Positions 1-11,234 of a stretch of DNA of 64,000 nucleotides are shown in pieces. The notes beneath the pieces are model-generated. The model was not told the origin of the DNA, did no database searches, and was given only the letters and a program-made list of their open reading frames with translations. Origin of the DNA: Echiichthys vipera (Eukaryota; Chordata; Actinopteri; Perciformes; Trachinidae); NCBI GenBank assembly GCA_963691815.1, contig OY829645.1:8310401-8374400 (forward strand), given 5' to 3'. The translations under genes and the position numbers were made by a program. Every line of letters starts with the position of its first letter. Position 1 is the first letter of the stretch.

Positions 1-323
1 GAAGTGCCCATCCAGCCAATCCAACTTGTGGGAGGGGCTTCTAGAAGCATGGGGTGAAATTTCTCCTGATTACCTCAACAAATTAACAGCTAGAATGCCC
101 AAGGTCTGCAATGCTGTAATTGCTGCAAATGGAGGATTCTTTGACGAAAGCAAAGTTTGAAGGAAAAAAATATTATTTCAAATAAAAATCATTATTTCTA
201 ACCATGTCAATGTCTTGACTATATTTTCTATTCATTTTACAAGTCATGGTGGCAAATAAGTGTGACTTTTCATGGAAAACTCAAAATTTTCTGGGTGACC
301 CCAAACTTTTGAACGGTAGTGTA
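1..323 (+). mobile_element. Tc1-like DNA transposon, 3' end
   Basis: Bases 2-160 encode the last 52 residues of a Tc1/mariner transposase, including LWEGLLEAWGEISPDYLNKL, MPKVCNAVIAANGG and FFDESKV before TGA. About 160 bases later the element ends in the familiar fish Tc1 inverted-repeat end, ggtgaccccaaacttttgaa then cggtagtgta, with the TA target at 322-323. The catalytic DDE part lies left of the window. It sits inside the RT region of the LINE that follows, so it is the younger insertion. Confidence 0.85.
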
Positions 324-1449
324 ACTTGAACCAGTTTAAGACTGTGCCTGAGAGCCCCACCCCGTTTTCCAACCTGTCCAAAAGTATTGAGTGGTCGACA
401 GTGTCAAATGCAGCACTGAGGTCCAATAGCATTAATACTGAAGTTTTGCCAGAGTCATAAATGTGGTGTTATAAATGTCATTTATAACATTAATAAGGGC
501 CTTCTCGGTGCTATGAAAACGTCGAAATCCTGACTGGAGGTTGTTGTGTCAGCCAGTAGAAGCCAAGAAGTGAAATTTCTCAATTATTTTACTTATGAAT
601 GATAGATTTGAAATTGGTCTGTAGTTGTTGATAATAGAGGCATCTAGGCTCCGCTTTTTTAGAAGAGGTTTAATGACTGCAGTTTTGAAGGCCTTTGGGA
701 AATTGCCCGATTGAATAGAGTTATTAACTATTTGCAATACGTCTGTTGATAGGCAGTCAAAAACATTCTTAAAGAAGTTGGCAGGTAAAGCATCAAGAAA
801 GCAGGTGGTTGGCTTTAGATCTGTCCCTGTTTCCACTAGAGTTTTAGAGTCTATGGCATTAAAGCTTGCCATCATTGCTGTGTTATTTTGGCCTAAACGG
901 GGTGGTGATCCAACTTTTTTGTTTGAGATATTGATGGCACGTCTGATGCCTTCAATTTTATCAGTATAAAAGAATGCAAACTCATTGCATTTCTGTGTGG
1001 AATGGAGTTCAGCTGGTATTTGTGTTGGGGGGTTGGTCAGTCTGTTGACAGTTGCAAATAGGGTTTTGGCCTTATTAGTGTTGCTGTTTATGATATTGGA
1101 GAAGAATGTTTCTCTAGCACTTTTTAAGACTAAATTGTAGGCCTGGAGGCTCTCTTTATAGATGTCATGGTGAATATGAAGTTTTGTATTTCGGCAGATT
1201 CGTTCAGCCTTCCGGCACTCTCTTCTCTGGGCTGTTACAACAGCAGCTTTTCTCCAGGGTGCCTTTTGCTTACCAGAAATGTTTAACTGTGACAGGTGCA
1301 ATGACATCTATGATATTCACAATTTTGGAATTAAAGTTGTTTACAAAATCATCAGCATGGCATGGGTTTAGAGGTGGTAGCGAGGAGATGGCATTTTTAA
1401 AGAGTACATTAGCATGTTCATTGATGTAGTGCTTTTTGACATTCTTTGA

Positions 1450-2082
1450 TTATGTTTGTGTCTCCAGAATTAAAGAAATATTAAAGAAAACACAGAAGTG
1501 ATCAGACAATGAAAGATCAGTCACAAGAACATCAGAAACATTGAGACCTTTTGTGATAATCAGGTCCAGGGTGTGTCCTTGACAATGAGTAGCCTCTTTC
1601 ACATGTTGAGACAGTTCAAATGTATCTAAAATAGTAAAAAGTTCCTTTGCATCCTTGTCATTCAAATCGTCATATGAAAATTAAAGTCACCAGTTATAAC
1701 TAGGCAATCAAAATCAGTGGAGATGCTAGACAATAATTCGGGAAATCATGAAAAAATTTGCTGAGTATTTAGGTAGCCTGTAAATAATTAACAGGATAAT
1801 TTTGGGAGAGCATTTCAATACAGCACACAGGTATTCAAATATGTTTCCCCTGAAATATGTTTTTAAATATAGCAGCAATCCCTCCGCCCTTTTCCCAGAT
1901 CTAGTAATAAAATCATTGACTAAAAATGATTTGTTATTCTGAGACTTAACATTGAGCAGACCCATCCTGATGGTGTTATTGACAGGCTTCGATGTTGACT
2001 TTGATTTGGAGAGAATAGGAATGAGATGGTTTAGGTTAGCAGGTTGTCTAAGTTTCCCAATGTTTAATCTCTTGGTAGTCAC
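1450..2082 (-). pseudogene. LINE endonuclease remnant
   Basis: Two minus-strand pieces. 1726-2082 contains TIRMGLLNVKSQNNKSF (the N-terminal LNVRSL-like block). 1450-1665 contains FELSQHVKEATHCQGHTLDL and DLSLSDHFCVFF, the C-terminal SDH block with its catalytic Asp-His pair. A gap and frameshift lie between them. Confidence 0.7.
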
Positions 2083-4064
2083 AACAGGAATGTAGAAGGG
2101 GCCAAGCTTTGACGTAGGCAGCCTTTGGCCCAGTTGATAATGTAGTCTACTGCTGAACCTTTTTCTGTATCAGTAATAGTCAGGACTGCTGTCAGGGCGG
2201 GGCGGGGTGGCCATGAAGGGGGGGGGGGGTGAGCAGCGTCAGAGCTGGAACGAACTACTGAAGGTGGACTTTGAGGGAGTAGGGGGGTTGACATGAGAGG
2301 GGCGAAGTAGGGCTGAGGGTTTGTGAAGCACGCCTTCGTGGAGGGGGGGGGGGTGAGAAGGGGGTGCCACTGAGATGACACTGAGGGGGGATTGCTGAGG
2401 TCGGTCAAGGGGAGTAAAAATAGAAGTAGGGCGGGGAGTGGATGGGGGTAGCTCCCGGAACTCCAAGGGGGAGAAAGGCTTACTTGAGGAAGGGAGAAGG
2501 ACGGAGACCTTGATGGAGGCTTGGGGGGTGTGGGGGAGGGATCTTCACACACATTCGAAATGAAGGGGACGGTAGAGGGGGATGGACACCTCTCATCTTT
2601 GCTCTGGTGTCTCTCATGGTCAGCGCTCTCCTTTTGCAATGGCGGTCCTCCTTCGACGTTCATGATAAGCTGTGTTGTGTCTTCCTTTTTTTTTGGTTCC
2701 TCTTGTCTCTTGTCCTTGGCAGTGATGATAGATGGATGACGCAGGAAGTAAGACATGTTGGTCATGAAAAGCTTACTCCCAGCTTATTTAGACAAAGTCC
2801 GTCTGCCTCAAAAAGATGCCTGCGGTCCAAGAAAAAGCTAAAATTGTCAATAAAATGCATTGAACGAGCAAGAAAAGCGCTGGAGAGCCACTCATTCAGC
2901 GAGTAAAGTCGACTGAATCTCTCAGCTCCTGTCCCGACCGGGGGTAGAGGACCACTGATAAACACCTCAGCATTCACAACGCTGACTGTTTCAAAGAGTT
3001 TATTGAAGTGCTCGCTCAGCTCCCTTGATTGTTGTTTTTTAATGTCATTAAAACCAATGTGCAGAATTATTTATTATTTTTCACATTTGGGTGTGCAGCC
3101 ACAATTTCCAGGATTCTTTTTTCCAAGTCAGACACCCTATCCTTCGGAAAGCAGAGTACTTTGGTGTTATTATTGCTTTTCATATCTTTTACAGAAAAGT
3201 CACCCACAATCAGATTTTCAGGCACTCTTGTTAGCTTTCTCTGTGGTTTTAAGTTAGCAGGTCTTACCCTGCTGCGTTGTGATGGTGGGTTATTCAGGCA
3301 ATCAGAGGGGGATCCATTGTCGGGCAACAGTGGAGCAAACCTGTTCTTTAGTTGAACACTTGCTTGCTGGGGAGGTTTCTTGGTACTTTTCCTCTTCTCA
3401 GCTGTCCCCTGCTGTGTCCTACGTGGTAGTGGAGTTGATGAAGCGCTATGCCTGGATGGAGATGGTAGCGCAGGCCAACTGGTCAGATCAGAGATATCGG
3501 GGCGCTGGGTCCTCCCAGTGATCTGTTCTCCCTTGTCACAGGGAGGTGGTCTTCTCTTTGGCTTTGCACCAAGTGTGTCCCAGGGAGGATTATCGCTGGT
3601 AGATTTATACCCTGTACAGGGACCTCCCGTTTCCTCGTAGCTTCATCATTGCTAGTTAGCTGGGTTCTGGCATGCCCCTTTCCACTGTTTTCAGTCAGTG
3701 CTAGAGTGGTATTGTTTCCACAATATCCATTCACTGCTATATATACTTCTAACCGATTAATTTTTGTTTCCAACGGTAAAATCTTCTGTAGTAGTTTGTG
3801 GTAATCTTTCGTAGAGAAGGGAGGCATCTTTTGCTGATTACCTTTAGCACTGTAGCACAGGCTCAGGCTTATCTTGAATGGTAGGCCTCCCTGCCTAGCG
3901 TTGAGGAAGTCGTAAAAATATTGAAAAATGCCTCTGTTATCTAAAGGAAATATAGTCCCACTGGTTTTGTAAGTATCCAGGAGCTGTAGCTCTTTTTTTC
4001 TTATTGAGGAGAAGCAAATAGTAGCAGATAGTAGCAAAAAAAAAGATGGCGGTGTTCTGCTCAT
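2079..4064 (-). pseudogene. LINE ORF1 remnant with esterase-like (SGNH) segment and Pro-rich tail
   Basis: Minus-strand ORFs at 3483-4064, 3067-3327, 2762-2977 and 2079-2765 form a broken ORF1. The middle has ENLIVGDFSVKD and a tail with ISGPLPPVGTGAERFSRLYS, SFFLDRRHLFEADGLCLN, resembling the SGNH-hydrolase esterase found in ORF1 of many fish L2/CR1 LINEs. The C-terminal part (2079-2765) is extremely Pro/Ser-rich over G-run DNA (2216-2352). Frameshifts separate the pieces; it is not a host gene. Confidence 0.6.
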
Positions 4065-4075
4065 TCTCCATATTC

Positions 4076-4725
4076 AACCTTTAACCATTCTAGTCAATGT
4101 TTAACCTAACCATCTTACCTTATCCATTCAAATTCAATGCCTAACCTTAACTATCTTATGAGACTTTGAGCAAATCTTGGGTTACCATCTAGACTCGACC
4201 ACTATTGTGGGGCAGGGTCAAAAGTAATGGATCAGTAGTCAGTGGAAGGCTACAGATCAATCAAGAAGAACTTTCAGAACAGAGATATTGACATTTCCTT
4301 CTATATTTCAATTCGATTTTATTTCATATCATACCCAGGTCATGAAATAACAACTAAACCATCTCCATGACAACTGATCAAACTCCATCTGCTGAGGATT
4401 TAGCAAGACTGATAAAGCCCCAGAACAAGCTAGTGACTTGAGATGAAATGTAAGATTTGTTGTTGTTTTGGTTTGTCAAAAAGAACCAAGAACTAGTGAG
4501 CATGAGCAATTTTTAGTCAAACCCTGCCCAGACATTAACATCTCTACACTTCAGTTTCAAGTATAACAGTTAATTGTTGCGCAGGAGCTGTAGACTTTCA
4601 GTGTGACTGGCAGATTGAGGGTGGTGCTTTGCTTTGCTGCTGTCTTATCTGGAAGCCTTCTATCTGTACATACTGTATGTCTGTGTGATTTCCATGTGTG
4701 TCGCTGTTGCTGCTGCTTGGCTCAG
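4076..4725. other. plekha6 intron, no recognisable element
   Basis: Ordinary AT-rich intron sequence between the LINE and the first exon. I see no repeat or conserved block. Confidence 0.5.
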
Positions 4726-4779
4726 GAGGACATATTAGATCTTCAGCTCCAGCGCAACCTGGATTATTTAGACCAACAG
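4726..4779 (+). CDS. plekha6: plekha6 coding exon (first in window)
   Basis: 18 in-frame codons, EDILDLQLQRNLDYLDQQ, between a pyrimidine-rich acceptor (ggctcag) and a consensus donor (cag/gtaagc). Amphipathic Leu spacing suits the start of the coiled-coil region. Phase 0 at both ends. Confidence 0.8.
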
Positions 4780-7700
4780 GTAAGCGAATAAATGCATTGT
4801 ATTGTTTGCTTTTACATATTCCACACTGTTGACATTGACATTGTTTGTGCCTGGAGTTCCTTCCCTTTCTCTGTTCCCTATTACAGTATCCTTTCTCATG
4901 TTTCTTCTTTCCTTACAAAGGATGCTTACCTGTAAATTACAAAAATATTATTAGTTCACCCTAACACAGTTCCAGTATTATTCCAATCATCCTGTTACAT
5001 AAGCTTGTTGTCAGATCTCTGTAATCTGAGCTGAATCTTCAGGTTCTCGAGGGAAGCCACCTAATTGGCACAGTTACCCGAATGGTGGAGCACTCATCCT
5101 CAACAGCAAAGCTCTTTGTACAAGTAAGAGAGGATAGAGCACCACAGGGAGGCAGGCTTCAGCAAGCTGCACTACATCAGGAGTGCTTATTTTATGTGTT
5201 AAGCCTTAATCAGTAATTCCACTCTCCAGCTGGACTGTCTTCTGAATTGCCTTTCTGACTTTGGAACTAATTTAGGAAGTTCTAAGCCAGTGTTGGCTAG
5301 TCCAGTCTAGTCCAATTTAGTCCTCATTCCTGGCCTGGTCATAGGTCTATATAGACCACGAAAAGACCAGATATTCCATACCTACCATAGCCTGCCTCTC
5401 TTTTCGTCAGTCCTTATATCTTTTGCATGTGGTTCTTACTGTCACGCATAGTTGAAAAGATCCATGGCTATGTTCTTCTCCATAATTTTTCCGGAAATTC
5501 ATATCATACTATATGCTTCCGCTTGGCTGCAAGGGTCTTTAAAAATTTCCGCATCTGATCATGTCTGTGAGGTCCAAATGGACATTTTCTTTTCGAAAAA
5601 TCTACACCAAAAGGTTATGACTGTGTGGACCGTATATGCAGAATAGATGCACAGGCTGCAGGTAGAACACCTCAACCAAAGCAGGTATTCAACATAGTAT
5701 TAACAGAACTATTTTCACATCTGACCTGCTGCTCACTAATGTGCCCATTGTCCATTGTGAAGTATTTCAGGGCCCTTTAAAGGCTCAAAGGCATTGATAT
5801 GGTTGTCCAATTCACAGATACCATCTGTGCAATCATGTTTTGGGTGGAATGTGGAAGAATTTACAGACATCTGTGACCCTTGCAGACATGGGCAGATGAA
5901 GATGCTTCTGTGACATGAACCCTTGCGGACACTGATGGCTATACAAATTACAATTTGAGTTTCAGCCATATCCAGAAATTTAGGTTTTGAAAACTACATT
6001 TTACTGTCTTTGAGTTAAGGCCCTCTGTACACTTCAGACAAACTACGTCATACAAGGTGATGTCTGAAGGAAGGGTGAATAGCATGCCATCAAAACTTCC
6101 TCCTGGCTGCATTCAGCCTTCATTAATGGGTCTTTATTGTCTTGACATGTTGAACTGTACACACAAAGACCGCAGTACGCACTTTTTGTCTCTCCTAAAA
6201 GGTAGTCTTGCATGACTGTAGATCTCGCACTGCTCAGATCAAAGCCTCATATTCTTGTGTGTGATCTTTTCCAACTTGCAACACATAGACTTACACAGTA
6301 TTTCCAGTCCATTTGAACCCTCATTAGGAATCGTTTAGCCTATTTGGAACATCCTTGAAAGTGTGATGGATCATTTTCCCATTCATCTCATTTTATATAG
6401 TGCTGCTGTAATGGTTAGTTTGCGTCATGATACTGTAAGTTATACAATATGATGTTACCTTCATCACTCTTCTATTCAATCACAAATCTTCAGAGGACAC
6501 ATTGTAAATGTGGATGTTACAATTGTGGCCAAGGTGTGGTAGAGGGGTACTGGGGTGGCTGGGGAGGAAACAACTTTCCGCTTAAAGTGTAATTCCGGCA
6601 CAAAATCATCCCATGGTCTTTTTCGGCACTTGCATACATCAAATACGCCATCGAGACAGTTTTTCATGCATAAACTTATATATTACTATTTATACTATAC
6701 TATTTATAAACTATAAACTATAAAAAAATCCAGGAGAGTCGCTAAAAGCTGGATGTGGCTAACACTGATTAGCTCGGGGCAGTATGGTGAAACCATTAAA
6801 GCATCTTTTTAACCACTAATACTGCCCAAAATAACACCAAACCCCTGCAGTAGCATGATACGAGTCCCTACACATAAAATGAAGCACCAACAACGTAGTT
6901 AGCAGACCCAGAGTTTATGTTGATTACCAAATGCCAATCCAAAAGGAAGGAGCCCTAATCTTTCATCTGGATGTGGCTAACACTGATTAGCTTGTGGCAG
7001 TACAGTGAACACATTGAAACAGCTTTTTAACCACTAATACTGCTCAAAATAACACCAAACCTCTGCAGTAGAATGATAAGAGTCTATGAAGCACCAATAA
7101 CGTACTTAGCAAACCCAGAGTTTATGTTGATTACCAAATGCCAATCCAAAAGGAAGGAGCCCTAATCTTTCATCTGGATGTGGCTAACACTGATTAGCTT
7201 GTGGCAGTACAGTGAACACATTGAAACAGCTTTTTAACCACTAATACTGCTCAAAATAACACCAAACCTCTGCAGTAGAATGATAAGAGTCTATGAAGCA
7301 CCAATAACGTACTTAGCAAACCCAGAGTTTATTAAAAGTTTGTTTTAAAAGACTTACCTACTTGCCCCTGTTCCAACTCCTCTCGTAGTAAAGTCAATTT
7401 AAGTTGATTACCAAACTCAATCCAAAAGAAAGGAGCCCATTGATGATTTATTTAGGAGTCGGTCACCTCTTCCAATTTATTTTGGGGACGTGTAAAAAAA
7501 AATGTCCAGTAGGATGGGGAATCCTCCATAGCAGTCACACAGTGTGTTGAAGTATTCAATGATTCCAGGCCACCGTGAAAAATGTCACTCTGTTGGCAGC
7601 ATAAACATTGTTCATCAGTGCCCATGGGCTCATAGTACCCACAGGCACACCAAAAAATGCCGCACACCGAGACTGAGACTCTACCTGTAGCCCCTTCCGA

Positions 7701-10700
7701 CAACACACATCCCAACCCCCTCACATGACATTTAGGTGCTGCAAGTAAAGTTGGTGTCTGGGACTCTTCCAAACCTTTTACATCTGTTATTAACTTATAC
7801 TTACTTACTTTTGCTGGAATAAATCATCAGTGGGCTCCTTCATTTTGGATTGCATTTGGTAATCGACTTCAATGTAGTAAGTATTAAGAATGTAAGTATT
7901 CCATTTGTGGAGAATTTTTGGGCTTTTTTTTAAACAGTCCCCACCTTTTTAAACACGACGGCCTGCACCCAAACCAGGAGGGGTCAAGACTTTTATCTGT
8001 CAACATTGACCTGACCACAAGCTTCAGATATAAGGACTGACCTCGTCCTGCACCACATGCACCTCCTGATTTACTGCACCCACACACAGGCCCTATGCAC
8101 CTCGCTCACCACAGACATTAAAATGGCTTTGCTGAATATGCGCTCTCTTTTAAACAAATCTTTTATTATAAATTACATAATTTTAGATAACCTGGACAGC
8201 ATTCTCCTTACAGAGACATGGCTTGGCACTGATGCACCTTTTTATTTTCAACAAGGTGGTGCAGAAGAGGGGGTGGCACTGCTTCAATTATAAAGGCACT
8301 GCTTCAATTTTTTAACAGCTACTCAGCATTTGAGTACCATGCCTTTGTTTTTAGCAGCCGACCTATTCTCTGTATAACAGTCTACAGACCACCTCAGTTT
8401 TCTACTTCTTTTATTAGTGAATTTTCTGAATTTTTTTATCAATTAGTCACTAGCCACTTTTAATAGAATTTTAATAACTGTGATTTTAATCTTCATGTTG
8501 ACATCTCCTCAGACTCAGTGTCCAGATACTTTTTAAACCTTTTAAACTGCCTTGATTTTAAGCAACATGTCATGCAGCCGACCCACAGCAGAGGGCGCAC
8601 CCTGGACCTGGTTAAATCTTTTGGCCTGGCCATTGGTGCGCCCTCCGTTGTGGACCTGGCTGTATCTGACCACTTTTGTGTTTTTTTTACAATCACCAGT
8701 TTTAATCAGCGAGGGGTCCTTGTGAGAACAGTGAGGAAACGCTACCTAATGGCTGCATATTTTATCCAGATCTTCCAGAGCACTCCTGTTGAAATTTTAT
8801 CAGCACCCTGGGATTTTATCACTGACAACCTTGACAATAAAAAAAGACAACACTGGACTCAGTGGCTCAATTAAAACAAGACCTACACCCTCATGGAAAA
8901 CTGAGGAAGTTTAAAAAACTCATAAGGGAATACAGGAGTGCTGAGAGGAGATGGAGGAAATCAAAGTTAACAGTTAACTATGACATTTTATGTCAAAACC
9001 TCAAAATTTACAATAACAGTCAAACAAGCAAGAATCTCCCACTTCCAAAAACTAATCAATGACCATAAACATAACCCCAATTTCCTATTTTCCACAATTG
9101 ATCTTTTAACTAACACAATTTTTTTTAAATGCTCCAAAGCACCAGATAATGCCTTTTGTGAGGACCACTTCAGAAGGAAATCAGATCCAGTTTTTTTCCC
9201 CAAAAGCTTGTCACACCTGGATCATTGTTTTTACCGGAGAGTTTTGCCCTGATTGATGCGAGGACACTTGGTCGAGTTTTCTCCCAGGTAAAGCCCACAA
9301 CCTGCCTTTTACATCCACTTCCCACACTATTTTTTAAAACACTAGGATTATTTGAGGAACAGCTGTTGTATCTGGTGAATTGCTCTCTTCAGACGGGTGT
9401 CGTCCCCACCTCCTTTAAAACGGCGGTGGTAAAGCCCCTTCTGAAGAAGAGTGATTTAGACCCCAATCTTTTAAATAACTACTGGCCTGTATACAACTTA
9501 CCATTTTTAAGTAAGATTTTAGAAAAAATTGTTTTTGATCAAGTGAACGATTTTTGAAACTGAAATCATATTTTAGAGACCCAACAGTCTGGTTTTAGGA
9601 GGAACCATAGTACAGAGACCGCACTTTTAACATTTTTAGCTGACCTCAGGTGTCATTTGGATAATCATAAACTCACTGTCTTGGTACTGCTGGATCTAAC
9701 TGCCGCCATAAGATAAAGTGTGGGGTTCCCCAAGGGTCAATTTTAGGCCCATCTCTTTTTAATCTTTACATGCTTCCCTTTGGGGAAGTCATCAGGAGAC
9801 ACGGCATCAGATTTCATAGTTATGCTGACGATACACAACTGTACATCGCTGTGTCTCCTGAAGACACAGGGCCAATTGATGCCCTTTTTAACTGCATTGT
9901 AGACATCAAGTCATGGATTGCAGCAAACTTCCTGCAACTCAACCAGGACAAAACAGAGGTTTTAGTCATTGGTCCTGAAGGCAAGAGAGAGAAACTTTCA
10001 CCAATGTTACAGGATTGTACACCCTCAAAATCTGTAAAAAATCGCGGTGTGATTTTTGACTCTGAGCTCTCCCTTATTCCACACATCAAAAACATAACAA
10101 AGATAGGTTTTTACCATCTTAAGAATATAGCCAGAGTCCGCCCGTTTCTCTGCATGCTTTTATCTCTTGTCGGTTAGATTATTGTAAAGCCCTGCTCTAT
10201 GGTCTTCCCAAAAAAAAACGTGTACAACTTATAATTACTACAGAACTCAGCTGCATGCATGCTGATGAGGACCAGAGGGCGGGAGCACATTACACCAGTT
10301 TTAAAATCGCTGCATTGACTCCCCGTGCTCTTCAGGATCAATTTTAAGGTTCTTTTACTAGTTTTAAAATGTCTTAATGGTCTCGGGCCTTCTTATTTAT
10401 CTGCAATACTTTTACCCTAACAACACAATGGTCCCAGAATGTGGAACAGCCTGCCGGAGAACCTCAAGGGAGGTGCAGAGAATGTTGATGTTTTTAAAAA
10501 GAGGCTCAAGACCCACAATTTTAATCAGGCTTTTAACTGACCTGTTTAATTATTTCTAATTCCTTTTATGCTTATATATATATATATATAGATTCTATTC
10601 CTTTTATCTTATTTTACTGTTTTGACTGTTTTATTCCCTCAGTTTTTAGCTTCTATACCTTTTGCTCTTATTTTACTGTTTTAGCCCCTCGGTTTTCCAG

Positions 10701-11181
10701 TGTTTCCTCCTGGGGGCTGACTACACCGGGAGTTGTCTCTGGTCCACTGGTGCGGCTGCTGTCCTGTGGACAGCCTTGGCCCGGGTGGCTTGAGAGCTCT
10801 ACACCGTGGTGTGGAGCCTCCTGTCTTCCTCGGCTGGGGTGGTCCCTGTGGCGGTGTACCCAGCAGCCATGGACCATGATTCCTCTCGGTGTGCGTGGCC
10901 CCCAAAGGTAGATTCTTCCTCACCTCAGATCTTGGGGCCTAGCTATGTCTCCTCAGCAACAGCTAGTGTATGTTTGTGTGTGGGTGTGTGTATGGCTATG
11001 TGTGTGTGCGCGTGAGTGTGTTTATCTTTGTGTATCTCTATGTGTATATTTTTGGGGGTGGGAGGTTTGGGTTTTTCATGGTGTTTCTTTGTTGTTCATG
11101 TTTTGTTTCATTTTTTGTTTTGCTTTTATTTTCTGTGTTTCTGTTTCTAAAAAGTATGAAAAGTACCACATAAATAAAGAG

Positions 11182-11234
<53 letters not shown>

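Larger units (their letters stand above)
324..4075 (-). mobile_element. L2/Maui-like LINE, decayed, reverse orientation
   Basis: Read on the minus strand from 4075 down: ORF1-like segment, apurinic endonuclease, then reverse transcriptase, in correct LINE order. RT blocks include AFKTAVIKPLLKKRSLD, NNYRPISNLSFISKIIEK and LLDLSAAFDTVDHSILLDRL. Frameshifts and gaps (near 430-545, 1310-1450, 1665-1730) break every ORF. The RT is cut at 323 by the Tc1 element, so the catalytic YADD part and 3' end are off-window. The clade call (L2) is by motif recollection. Confidence 0.8.

Noticed and set aside
2079..2765. 228-codon Pro-rich ORF as a novel protein
   Set aside because: It sits in frame order within a decayed LINE ORF1, and the proline content follows from G-runs on the plus strand.
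6749..7330. CRISPR-like array
   Set aside because: The repeats are contiguous tandem copies of a transposon arm with no spacers, in a vertebrate intron.
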